Part shown: positions 15,609 through 25,886 of the stretch, piece after piece
How positions within the stretch are numbered: position 1 is the stretch's first letter
Layout: each line of letters opens with the position of its first letter
Source: Variovorax sp. PBS-H4
GTDB lineage: Bacteria > Pseudomonadota > Gammaproteobacteria > Burkholderiales > Burkholderiaceae_C
Direction of reading: 5' to 3'
NCBI RefSeq assembly: GCF_901827205.1
Contig: NZ_LR594675.1
Span: 6,365,822 to 6,429,821 of the forward strand
DNA: 64,000 bases
Notes under the pieces: model-generated
What the model was told of the DNA's origin: nothing
Databases searched by the model: none
The model's input: the letters and a program-made list of their open reading frames with translations, nothing else
Program-made: the position numbers and the translations under genes

Positions 15609-18239
15609 TCAGGGCACGTTGGCTGTCCTGAGCATGAAGGGCCGGCCCTCCATCGTGTAGCTGCCGCCGAACTCCATGTTCATGCCGCCGGTTGGCTGCA
15701 CCGGACAGCCGCCAGGCGGCTGGCAAGCCCAGGAGGTCCCGCGGTCCGCGAAGATCACGGAGCCGTAGCGGTAGTTCGACACCGCCTTGCCCGTGTAGTC
15801 CGCAACGCTCAGCACCATGTTGTCGCTGGCGAAGTTGTCGGCATCCTCCACCGCGATCGGGTCGATGATGCGCGAGTCCTGCAGCGTGCGCACCACGCTG
15901 CCGCTGTTGCCGTCGGAGCTGAACCTCACCCACTGGATCTTGCGATCGCCGCGCGAGGCCACCAGCACCTGCTGGTTCAGCGGCTCGATGGTCTTGTTCT
16001 CCGGATCGATCTTCGAGATGGCCAGCGAGGTCGGGTTCTTGCCAACGGCCACGCGGCTCCTCTCGACGACATCCGCGACGGTGGTACCGGCCGGCACGTT
16101 GCCCAGCCCGTAGATTCGCAGCGAACCGGCCTCGGTAGCGATCCACGCACGGTGCACCGGGCCGAACAGCGTGGTGCGCACTGCCGTGGGCCGGTCGTCC
16201 AGCGTCACAGTGGTGATCACCGCCGGGGTCTGCTGCGGCTTGTACGCGAAGGTGTACGGCCACTGGTTGTCGGCGTAGCCCAGGTTCGTGAACTCCGTCG
16301 GGCCGGTGCCGAAGTAGACGCTGTTGACGTAGCTGAACAGCGGCTTCAGGTCGATGAACGCAGCCTTCTTCTCCGACTTGGAGATGACCACCGCCACACC
16401 CGCCTTGGCATATCGATCGGCGTTGCTGCCGGTGCCGGTAAAGGTCGCGCGCTTGGCCGGGTCCGTCAGGGGCGTGTAGGTCTCGCCCATGAACTCGCCG
16501 TATTTCTCTGGCAGCGCCGTCTGGAATTGGTCGAAGCCGGTGGTGACCGCGATCTCGGTGGGTGCGTTCACGCCGGGCAGGTCGATGTAGCCCAGGACTT
16601 TCATGAAGGCGGTATTGCCCATGTTCGGCAGGCCGGGATAGACGGCTCCCCATTCGTGCCACCAGTCGTACCAGGCGCTGTAGGTCGTGCTTCCGATGCC
16701 GGTCGGGGTGCCGCCATTGCGGTTGAAGGGGTCGCAGTTGTTGCACAGCCCGGCCAGGGAGATCACGGCCACCTGGCCTTTCAGCGCCACCGTATCCCAC
16801 ACCGTCACCAGCGCGTATTCACTGTTGTTGGTGATCGCCATGCCGGTCGGCACCTTGCCGTCGGGCAGCTTGAGGGAGGTCCGGTTGTTCGCCGTGTTGC
16901 TGCCGGCGGTGCCGATCAGGCCATTGTTGAAGGCGACCAGTGAGGTCGCGCAGAAGCCCGTGCGTCCACCGCAGCGCGCCACCGCCACCGGGTCGCCTGT
17001 CGTGAGGCCGGCGCTCTTGTAAGTGGTGACGTTGTAGTTGTTGCGCCCGGCGCTCCCATCCCAGGCCATGGCTTCCTGCCACGGCAACTGCGGCGCTTGC
17101 GAGAAGGTGTTGCGATCGACCGCGGAGACCTGCAGGTCGCCCACGCCCATGCGCACCGTCGGATCGTCGGCCACGAAGCCCACGTGGGCCTGATTGGTCG
17201 AATACAGGCCCGTATCGGCCGAGACCGGCCCTCCGACCTGCCAGGTACCGGCGTGGTAGCTCATGGTCTGGTCGCCGCGCTTGAACAGGGTCGGGATGCC
17301 ACTGTTGTCGATGGCCGGCGCGCTGCCGTAGCGGTAGCTGATGCCGTCGGCCTTCGCCAACCTGGACGCCATGGAGCGGTAGGCGTCGGCAACGACGCGA
17401 CCAGTACTGTCGACGACGTCGCCCGTGGTGATTGGTGCGGGGGCAGGTGCTGGGGCTGGTGCGGGTGCCGGGGCTGGTGCCGGGGCAGGCGCGGGTGCCG
17501 GGGCGGGCGCGGGTGCCGGGGCGGGTGCAGGCACGAGTGCGGCATCGGCCGCGCCAAGTGAGTAGCAAGCCTTGACCACGAAGGGTAGAGGGTCGCTGCC
17601 GAAAAATTCGTTGGTGCACTGCGCGGCGCCAGTCACCGTCTTCCCGATCCACGAAGTTCCAGAGCCGTAGTTCACCGAGGTGGCAACAGGCACGGTAAAC
17701 GATGCGCCCTCTGTTGCGAGCAGTGTTCCTGCGACAGGTGCGAGTGCAGGCGCCGGTGCAGGTGCCGGTGCAGGTGCCGGTGCCGGTGCAGGTGCAGGCG
17801 CCGGTGCAGGTGCAGGCGCCGGTGCCGGTGCAGGTGCAGGTGCAGGTGCAGGTGCAGAGGTCTGGACGTAACACGCTTTAGCGACGTTAGGCAGCACATC
17901 GCCGAAGGTCGCGTTGTTGCAGGCGACGGAGCCAGACAGGTACTTGGTCACCCAAGTCGACTTCGCGCCGTACTTGACCGCCTGCAGGGTAGCCAAGGTG
18001 AACCCTTGATTTTCATCGGCGACTTTCGTCCAGCTCGAACCGAGGGGCTTGGAGGACGATTCGGACACTTCAGCGACCGTCGGGTCATCGGCCGCTGGCG
18101 CCGGGCTCAATGTAGCGGCACCGGTGAGTGAGACCGGGAGAGCTCCTCCGCCGGAGCCACCCCCTCCTCCGCCTCCACAACCCCCCAGGGCGCCCGCGGC
18201 AACAAAGAGAAGCAGCGCGCTTTTGTCCGTGACTTTCAT
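15609..18239 (-). CDS. Large lipoprotein, paralogue A: two 60-residue repeats, long Ala-Pro linkers, propeller-like C-terminal half
   Basis: The 876-residue protein has no function I recognise. It starts with a lipoprotein signal (MKVTDKSALLLFVAAGAL then GGCGGG, lipobox Cys). Two repeats of about 60 residues follow (SSWTKVADENQGF...FGDVLPNVAKACY and TEGASFTVPVATS...SDPLPFVVKACY), each trailed by an (Ala-Pro)n linker. The C-terminal 550 residues match paralogues B and C closely and contain beta-strand units such as VPTGMAITNNSEYALVTVWD and NPTSLAISKIDPENK that resemble YVTN-type propeller blades. The extreme C-terminus ends in RTANVP in all three. It is likely anchored in the outer membrane and exposed. 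ATG start at 18239. The blades and repeats suggest binding (glycan, metal or protein) rather than catalysis, but this is a guess. Confidence 0.8.
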   Translation of the reverse strand: MKVTDKSALLLFVAAGALGGCGGGGGGGSGGGALPVSLTGAATLSPAPAADDPTVAEVSESSSKPLGSSWTKVADENQGFTLATLQAVKYGAKSTWVTKYLSGSVACNNATFGDVLPNVAKACYVQTSAPAPAPAPAPAPAPAPAPAPAPAPAPAPAPAPAPAPALAPVAGTLLATEGASFTVPVATSVNYGSGTSWIGKTVTGAAQCTNEFFGSDPLPFVVKACYSLGAADAALVPAPAPAPAPAPAPAPAPAPAPAPAPAPAPAPAPITTGDVVDSTGRVVADAYRSMASRLAKADGISYRYGSAPAIDNSGIPTLFKRGDQTMSYHAGTWQVGGPVSADTGLYSTNQAHVGFVADDPTVRMGVGDLQVSAVDRNTFSQAPQLPWQEAMAWDGSAGRNNYNVTTYKSAGLTTGDPVAVARCGGRTGFCATSLVAFNNGLIGTAGSNTANNRTSLKLPDGKVPTGMAITNNSEYALVTVWDTVALKGQVAVISLAGLCNNCDPFNRNGGTPTGIGSTTYSAWYDWWHEWGAVYPGLPNMGNTAFMKVLGYIDLPGVNAPTEIAVTTGFDQFQTALPEKYGEFMGETYTPLTDPAKRATFTGTGSNADRYAKAGVAVVISKSEKKAAFIDLKPLFSYVNSVYFGTGPTEFTNLGYADNQWPYTFAYKPQQTPAVITTVTLDDRPTAVRTTLFGPVHRAWIATEAGSLRIYGLGNVPAGTTVADVVERSRVAVGKNPTSLAISKIDPENKTIEPLNQQVLVASRGDRKIQWVRFSSDGNSGSVVRTLQDSRIIDPIAVEDADNFASDNMVLSVADYTGKAVSNYRYGSVIFADRGTSWACQPPGGCPVQPTGGMNMEFGGSYTMEGRPFMLRTANVP
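17431..17532. repeat. Ala-Pro-coding hexanucleotide-type tandem tract (paralogue A, second linker)
   Basis: Degenerate tandem units of GGTGC / GGGGC type encode alternating Ala and Pro on the minus strand, with unit length six or multiples. Any gain or loss of units keeps the frame and changes linker length. Confidence 0.8.
17740..17862. repeat. Ala-Pro-coding tandem tract (paralogue A, first linker)
   Basis: This near-perfect array of GGTGCA and GGTGCC hexamers encodes about 19 Ala-Pro pairs on the minus strand. It is the longest and most homogeneous repeat in the window, with homogeneity that suggests recent slippage or expansion. Confidence 0.85.
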
Positions 18240-18431
18240 CGAAGGGGGCTCCAGAAAGGGGGGTTGATCTGTCGGATGCGTCCTACGTTACTTTCATTTG
18301 GTTGCTTTGTTGCCGATTCCGAGGGCGCCAAGTTACGTCGGTTTCAATTGGTTACTTGAACTTTTGGAATTCGCATACTGAAGATTTCGATGTGGACAGG
18401 CGTTGTCTTGCGAAAGCAACAGGCAAAAAAA

Positions 18432-18450
18432 GGCCCGCGCAAGGCGGGCC
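18432..18450 (-). terminator. Intrinsic terminator for lipoprotein paralogue B
   Basis: Stem GGCCCGC / GCGGGCC with loop GCAAG, followed on the minus strand by seven T. It is nearly identical to the hairpin after paralogue A, so the 3' ends were duplicated with the genes. Confidence 0.88.
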
Positions 18451-18471
18451 GCAATTTGAATGACCGAACTA

Positions 18472-21009
<2,538 letters not shown>

Positions 21010-21065
21010 GCAAATCCCTCCTAGTTTGATCGAGTTGGGGTTTTTACGGGTGAACCCTGGCGCGC

Positions 21066-21080
21066 GCAACTCTTCTTGCA
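21066..21080 (-). promoter_or_regulatory. Conserved leader motif upstream of lipoprotein paralogue B
   Basis: Minus-strand TGCAAGAAGAGTTGC, 57 bases upstream of the TTG start. The identical 15 bases occur 58 bases upstream of the TTG start of paralogue C. Its role (regulator site or leader RNA element) is unknown. Confidence 0.5.
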
Positions 21081-21229
21081 CTTCCTTTCCTATGTGTATT
21101 CGGCTCCCTAGGCGGGTGTTACTAACGTTGTGATTGCTAACGCGTTCAACGCAAATTGGCGGCGACGGGAAGGAGACCTTCGCGCTCACTCGTGTAGGAG
21201 AAGGGGCCGGGCAGCGAATTCGACCGAGC

Positions 21230-21262
21230 ATCAAAAAGCCCGCACGAAGCGGGCTTTTTGAT
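21230..21262 (-). terminator. Intrinsic terminator for lipoprotein paralogue C
   Basis: 14-base arms (ATCAAAAAGCCCGC and its complement) around ACGAA, giving a GC stem and a T-run on the minus strand. The symmetric A/T flanks would also work on the plus strand. It lies 26 bases past the stop. Confidence 0.88.
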
Positions 21263-21288
21263 GTCAGAGAACGCGGGATCTCAGTAGA

Positions 21289-23331
21289 TCAGGGCACGTT
21301 GGCGGTTCGAATGTTGAACGGCTTGCCTTCCATCGCAAAGCTGCCGCCAAATTCAATATTGACACCGTTGGTGGGCTGCACCGGACAGCCGCCCGGCGGC
21401 TGGCAGGACCAGGAGCCGCCGCGATTCGCGAAGATCACGGAGCCATAACGGTAGTTGGACACCTTTTTGCCGGCGTAGTCGGCAATGCTCAGGACCATGT
21501 TGTCGCTGGCAAAGTTGTCGGCATCCTCCACAGCGATCGGGTCGATGATGCGCGAGTCCTGCAGGCTGCGCACCACGCTGCCGCTGTTGCCGTCGGAGCC
21601 GAATCTCACCCACTGGATCTTGCGATCGCCGCGCGAGGCCACCAGCACCTGCTGGTTCAGCGGCTCGATGGTCTTGTTCTCCGGATCGATCTTCGAGGTC
21701 GCGAGCGAAGTCGGGTTTCTGCCGACAGCGACGCGGCCCTTCTCGGTCACGTCGCCCACCACGGTCCCGGTGGGCACATTACCGAGGCCGTAGATCCTCA
21801 GCGAACCCGATTCGGTCGCGATCCAGGCCCGATGCACATTGCCGAACAGAGTCGTCTTCACTGCTGTCGGTCGATCGTCCAGGGCCACGGTGGAGATCAC
21901 CGTCGGCGTCTGCTGCGGCTTGTACGCGAAGGTGTACGGCCACTGGTTGTCGGCCTGTCCCAGGTTCGTGAACTCCGTCGGGCCGGTGCCGAAGTAGACG
22001 TTGTTGACGTAGCTGAACAGCGGCTTCAGGTCGATGAACGCAGCCTTCTTCTCCGACTTGGAGATGACCACCGCCACACCCGCCTTGGCATATCGGTTGG
22101 CGTTGGTGCCCGAACCGCTGAAGGTGGCGCGCTTGGACGGATCGGTCAGGGGCGAGTAGGTCTGGCCCATGAATTCCCCACCCTTTTCAGGCAGCGCCGT
22201 CTGGAACTGGTCGAAGCCGGTGGTCACCGCAATTTCCGTCGGCGCGTTCATGCCAGGCAGGTCGATGTAGCCGAGCACCTTCATGAAGGCGATGTTGCCC
22301 ATGTTCGGCAAGCCCGGATACACACCCATCCACTCGTGCCACCAGTCGTACCACGCGTCGTAGCTGCCGTTCTTGTTGGAATCGTACGGATTGCAGTTGT
22401 TGCACAGCCCGGCCAGCGAGATCACCGCGACCTGGCCCTTCAGCGCGGTCGTGTCCCACACCGTCACCAGCGCGTATTCGCTGGTATTGGTCATCGCGAT
22501 GCCGGTGGGCACCTTGTTGGCGGGCAGCTTGACGGAACCCTTGTTGTTCGCCGTGTTGCTGCCGGCCGTGCCGATCAGGCCATTCTGGAAGGCAACCAGC
22601 GAAGTCGCGCAGAAGCCCGTGCGTCCCCCGCAACGCGCCACCGCCACCGGATCGCCATTGGTGAGACCGGCCGTCTTGTAGGTGCTGACGTTGTAGTTGG
22701 TGCGCCCTGCGCTGCCGTCCCACGCTGCCGCTTCCTGCCAGGGCAGCTGCGGCGCCTGCGAGAAGGTGTTGTGGTCGACTGCCGAGATCTGCAGATCGCC
22801 CACGCCCATGCGCACCGCCGGGTTGTCAGCCACGAAGCCCACGTGAGCTTGGTTGGTCGAATAGAGGCCGGCGTCGGCGAGAAGAGGCCCGCCGACTTGC
22901 CAGGTGCCGGCGTGGTAGGTCATCGTCTGGTCGGAGCGCTGGGACAGCGTCGGAATGCCCGCGTTGTCGACCGGAGCCGGATTGCCGTAACGGTAAGCGA
23001 TGCCCGCATCCTTGGCGAACTGCGCGGCGGTCGCCTTGTAGGCGTCGGCTGCGATAGCGCCGGAAGTGTCGACCACTTCGTTTGCAACGGGAGTTGTGGT
23101 GGCTGGGGCCTGGGTGCCTTGCGTGGCATTGGTGCCGGTGCTGGTGGCAGCGCCAGCGCCGGCAGTCGTGTCCGTGGCGGTGCCGGCGGTGGTACCCGTG
23201 TCAGTGGCCGTCGCTGTCGCGCCGAGGGCGGCGAATCCACCGCCACCTCCACCGCCACCTCCTCCACATCCCGTGATGAGAGCGCTCGCGACTACCGTAA
23301 GCAGCGCTGCGCCTTTATATGAAAACTTCAA
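21289..23331 (-). CDS. Large lipoprotein, paralogue C: no repeats or Ala-Pro tract, propeller-like domain only
   Basis: The 680-residue paralogue of A and B has unknown function. The start is a TTG at 23331 with GGAGG 8 bases upstream, giving KFSYKGAALLTVVASALITG then CGGGGGG (lipobox). Instead of the 60-residue repeats and Ala-Pro linkers it has a Thr/Ala-rich linker of about 55 residues (TATDTGTTAGTATD and so on). From DAYKATAAQFAKDAGIAYRY the sequence follows B closely, including GRTNYNVSTYK, LCNNCNPYD, and the C-terminal RTANVP. A loop present in A and B after CNNCDP (GGTPTG) is missing. It looks like either the minimal ancestor or a secondary loss. It is the first gene of the array in transcription direction. 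Confidence 0.8.
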   Translation of the reverse strand: MKFSYKGAALLTVVASALITGCGGGGGGGGGGFAALGATATATDTGTTAGTATDTTAGAGAATSTGTNATQGTQAPATTTPVANEVVDTSGAIAADAYKATAAQFAKDAGIAYRYGNPAPVDNAGIPTLSQRSDQTMTYHAGTWQVGGPLLADAGLYSTNQAHVGFVADNPAVRMGVGDLQISAVDHNTFSQAPQLPWQEAAAWDGSAGRTNYNVSTYKTAGLTNGDPVAVARCGGRTGFCATSLVAFQNGLIGTAGSNTANNKGSVKLPANKVPTGIAMTNTSEYALVTVWDTTALKGQVAVISLAGLCNNCNPYDSNKNGSYDAWYDWWHEWMGVYPGLPNMGNIAFMKVLGYIDLPGMNAPTEIAVTTGFDQFQTALPEKGGEFMGQTYSPLTDPSKRATFSGSGTNANRYAKAGVAVVISKSEKKAAFIDLKPLFSYVNNVYFGTGPTEFTNLGQADNQWPYTFAYKPQQTPTVISTVALDDRPTAVKTTLFGNVHRAWIATESGSLRIYGLGNVPTGTVVGDVTEKGRVAVGRNPTSLATSKIDPENKTIEPLNQQVLVASRGDRKIQWVRFGSDGNSGSVVRSLQDSRIIDPIAVEDADNFASDNMVLSIADYAGKKVSNYRYGSVIFANRGGSWSCQPPGGCPVQPTNGVNIEFGGSFAMEGKPFNIRTANVP

Positions 23332-23388
23332 CAAAAATACCTCCAATTTGACAAGATAGTCATTTGTACGTGGGAGTCCTCCTACAGG

Positions 23389-23403
23389 GCAACTCTTCTT
23401 GCA
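23389..23403 (-). promoter_or_regulatory. Conserved leader motif upstream of lipoprotein paralogue C
   Basis: Minus-strand TGCAAGAAGAGTTGC, identical to the motif ahead of paralogue B and at the same distance from the start codon. The flanking 60 bases are only partly similar, so the motif itself appears constrained. Confidence 0.5.
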
Positions 23404-23468
23404 ATTGTTTTCTTGTTGTGTTTTCACTCTCCAGGAGTGGAGTTACAAAGGTATTGCATAGTCACGTT

Positions 23469-24854
23469 ATGACCGCAAATCATCAAAGCTCCCGGCGCAA
23501 GGAACTTTCTTCTTATCTGGGCGCCGACGCGGTAGCCATCATCCCGACGGCACCCGAGCGGCCGCGCAATCGCGACTCGGATTTCCCGTTCCGGCACGAC
23601 AGCTACTTCTATTACCTGACGGGCTTCAGCGAGCCCAATTCCTGCCTGGTGCTCACAAGCGAAGGGCATGCCACCCTGTTCTGCGCCCCGAAAGACCTCG
23701 AGCGCGAAATCTGGGACGGCTATCGCCTCGGTCCGGACGCTGCACCGGCGGCGCTCGGCGTCGACGAGTCTTTTTCGGTCGAAGAACTCGACAGCCGCAT
23801 GCCGAAGCTTCTCGAAAACAAGAGGACTGTCTGGTACCCCTTCGCGACGCACAAGGGTCTGGAGTCGCGCGTCGACGGCTGGCTGTCGGCGGTGCGTGCC
23901 AGGGTCCGTTATGGCGCGCTGTGCCCCGATGAACAGCGCGACTTGTGCGGACCGCTGGATGAAATGCGGCTGATCAAGGATGCCCACGAGCAGGACACGA
24001 TGCGCCGCGCGGCACAGATCAGTGCGCGGGCGCATGTTCGCGCGATGCAGCAGTCGGCGCGCATGCTGCGTGAAGGCCAGGACGTGCGCGAGTACCACCT
24101 CGATGCGGAACTGCTGCACGAGTTTCGCCTGGGCGGCTCGCAGTACCCGGCCTACACCTCCATCGTGGCCGCCGGTGCCAACGCCTGCGTGCTGCACTAC
24201 CGCGCCGACGTGGCGCCCGTGCGCGACGGCGAACTGGTGCTGATCGACGCCGGCTGCGAGCTGGACGGCTACGCGAGCGACATCACTCGCACCTTTCCGG
24301 CGAACGGCGTCTTCACCGGCCCGCAGCGAGCCTTGTACGAGCTGGTGCTGGAAAGCCAAGACGCTGCCGTGGCTGCAACGAGAGCAGGCGCTCGCTTCAA
24401 CGACCCCCACGATGCCACGGTGAAGGTGCTGTCACAGGGCATGCTGGACCTGGGACTGCTGGACGCCAACAAGGTGGGCGGCGTCGACGACGTGATCGAG
24501 AAGCGCGCCTACTTCGCCTTCTACATGCACCGCACCGGCCATTGGCTGGGCATGGACGTGCACGATTGCGGCAGCTATGTGGAGCCCGCGCAGGCGAGCG
24601 AGGTCAGCGAGCGCAGGGACCCGCTGTCGAACGAGCTCATCAAGAACCGCCCCAGCCGCATCCTGAAGCCGGGCATGGTGCTGACCATCGAGCCGGGCCT
24701 CTACGTGCGGCCGGGTGAAGGCGTGCCGGAGCGGTTCCACAACATCGGCATCCGCATCGAAGACGACGCGATCGTGACGCAAACGGGCTGCGAGCTGATC
24801 TCACGGGGTGTCCCGGTCAAGCCGGACGAGATCGAGGCTCTGATGCGGGCCTAA
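23469..24854 (+). CDS. pepP: Xaa-Pro aminopeptidase (aminopeptidase P)
   Basis: The 461-residue dinuclear-metal M24B peptidase removes N-terminal residues ahead of proline. It shows the aminopeptidase P N-terminal domain (FPFRHDSYFYYLTGFSEP) and the pita-bread catalytic domain with all five ligands: two Asp in LIDAGCELDGYASDITRTF, His in HRTGHWLGMDVHD, Glu in LTIEPGLYV and Glu in GIRIEDDAIVT. The length fits PepP. The ATG at 23469 gives MTANHQSSRRKELSSYLGAD; upstream in-frame codons are non-protein. The last 4 bases overlap the convergent zeta-like gene. In related genomes I recall this gene close to murU; here the lipoprotein array sits between them. Confidence 0.95.
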   Translation: MTANHQSSRRKELSSYLGADAVAIIPTAPERPRNRDSDFPFRHDSYFYYLTGFSEPNSCLVLTSEGHATLFCAPKDLEREIWDGYRLGPDAAPAALGVDESFSVEELDSRMPKLLENKRTVWYPFATHKGLESRVDGWLSAVRARVRYGALCPDEQRDLCGPLDEMRLIKDAHEQDTMRRAAQISARAHVRAMQQSARMLREGQDVREYHLDAELLHEFRLGGSQYPAYTSIVAAGANACVLHYRADVAPVRDGELVLIDAGCELDGYASDITRTFPANGVFTGPQRALYELVLESQDAAVAATRAGARFNDPHDATVKVLSQGMLDLGLLDANKVGGVDDVIEKRAYFAFYMHRTGHWLGMDVHDCGSYVEPAQASEVSERRDPLSNELIKNRPSRILKPGMVLTIEPGLYVRPGEGVPERFHNIGIRIEDDAIVTQTGCELISRGVPVKPDEIEALMRA

Positions 24855-25447
24855 CCCACCTCGGCAGGCCTCAAAACCTGGCGCGCCCAGGCAGGGAGCC
24901 ACGGCCCGCGAGGGCGGACCTGGCCACCGACGACGGAGGCGACCAGGTGGGGCCCGCCGGTCTCGGTGTCTGCGGCGTCGAACAACAGGGCGAGTTGCAC
25001 CTCGCGCACGGCAATGCGCAGGTTCTCGAGCGTGCGCGGGTAGCGCGTCAGGATCTTGTCCGCGGGCACGTCATGGCCGCCCTCGTGCACGCGCTGCTGA
25101 ACCCGCTCCAAGAGCTGCCGCGGATCGTCGAGGCAAACCACGTAGAGCGCGATCTCGAAACCCAGGGCTCGCGCCTCTGCAATGAGCTGCAGCTTGGAAG
25201 GATGTGAAAAAACCGTCTCGCTGACGAAGGCGCGACCAGCGTCCAGGTGGGCCTTGCGCTGGGCGTCAGCCCACGTTCGCGCGGCCTCGGAGCGCCGTAC
25301 CGCATGGCGAATGTGACCGAGCTCTTCGCGCTCGTGCAGGTCGGCATTGACGAAAGGCAGCTGCGGGTAGCGCGGCTGGATCAGGTACCGGTAGAGCGTC
25401 GATTTGCCGGCACCGTTCGGGCCGGCGATCAGGTGGAGAACAGGCAT
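24851..25447 (-). CDS. Zeta-toxin-like P-loop kinase
   Basis: The 198-residue AAA/zeta family protein has Walker A LIAGPNGAGKSTLYRYLI at the N-terminus, the FVNADLHERE segment, and the SETVFSHPSKLQLIAEARALG block typical of zeta and related UDP-sugar or small-molecule kinases, followed by LYVVCLDDPRQLLERVQQRV and the RYPRTLENL motif. Zeta toxins phosphorylate UDP-GlcNAc-type sugars; this chromosomal subfamily is only distantly related, and its substrate is unknown. Its ATG overlaps the stop of the ParD-like gene (TGATG), a typical toxin-antitoxin layout. The overlap at the 3' end with convergent pepP is 4 bases. No disruption is seen. Confidence 0.85.
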   Translation of the reverse strand: MPVLHLIAGPNGAGKSTLYRYLIQPRYPQLPFVNADLHEREELGHIRHAVRRSEAARTWADAQRKAHLDAGRAFVSETVFSHPSKLQLIAEARALGFEIALYVVCLDDPRQLLERVQQRVHEGGHDVPADKILTRYPRTLENLRIAVREVQLALLFDAADTETGGPHLVASVVGGQVRPRGPWLPAWARQVLRPAEVG

Positions 25448-25815
25448 CAGGCCGCGCGGCGGCTGCGCGGACGGCTTTGCGACTTGGCGCGGTTCTCGGC
25501 CACAGCAGCCTTGGCTCGCTCGGCCAGTGCGCCGGACTGGGCGAGGGCCAGCACGTGGCCGTGCAGGGCGCCGAGTTCGGGCGACAGCACCGGCGGCACC
25601 TCCGCGGCAACGGCGTACCGCGCTCCTTCCTCGCGCGCGATCAATGCCTGGCTGTCCTGGATGGAGAGGCCGGTCTGCTCCAGTGCGCGCCCGAGCGTGG
25701 CCCAGTACTCGATCTGGCCCGCCACCGAGCGGCGCAGGGGCTGGGCTGCATCGCGCGCCTTGTCCACCAGCGCGGCCGGTAGCTTGACGGAAGCGAAGGG
25801 GGTTGGCGTAGGCAT
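25447..25815 (-). CDS. ParD-like antitoxin
   Basis: The 122-residue protein has an N-terminal ribbon-helix-helix-like segment of the ParD_like type (ASVKLPAALVDKARDAAQPL then RRSVAGQIEYWATLGRALE), a variable middle and a basic Arg/Ser-rich tail (KSQSRPRSRRAA). It is directly upstream of, and overlaps by one base with, the zeta-like gene. Together they read as a chromosomal toxin-antitoxin pair in which the RHH domain represses the operon through the palindrome just upstream. The ATG at 25815 has AGGAG close by. The family call rests on the RRSVAGQIEYWA signature. Confidence 0.8.
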   Translation of the reverse strand: MPTPTPFASVKLPAALVDKARDAAQPLRRSVAGQIEYWATLGRALEQTGLSIQDSQALIAREEGARYAVAAEVPPVLSPELGALHGHVLALAQSGALAERAKAAVAENRAKSQSRPRSRRAA

Positions 25816-25827
25816 GTGTGACTCCTG

Positions 25828-25848
25828 ATTGGCGCATTTTGCGCCAAT
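25828..25848. promoter_or_regulatory. Palindromic operator of the ParD-like/zeta pair (predicted)
   Basis: Perfect 9-base arms ATTGGCGCA / TGCGCCAAT around TTT, 12 bases upstream of the antitoxin start. This position and symmetry are typical of RHH autoregulation. It could also form a hairpin in the leader close to the ribosome-binding site. Confidence 0.65.
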
Positions 25849-25886
25849 GGGCAAAGCCTCGCAATTCAAGCGGTTGCTCCGCGAGT

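Noticed and set aside
17431..17862. CRISPR-like or satellite array
   Set aside because: The units are 6 bases, translate cleanly as Ala-Pro in the gene frame, and have no spacers or cas genes nearby.
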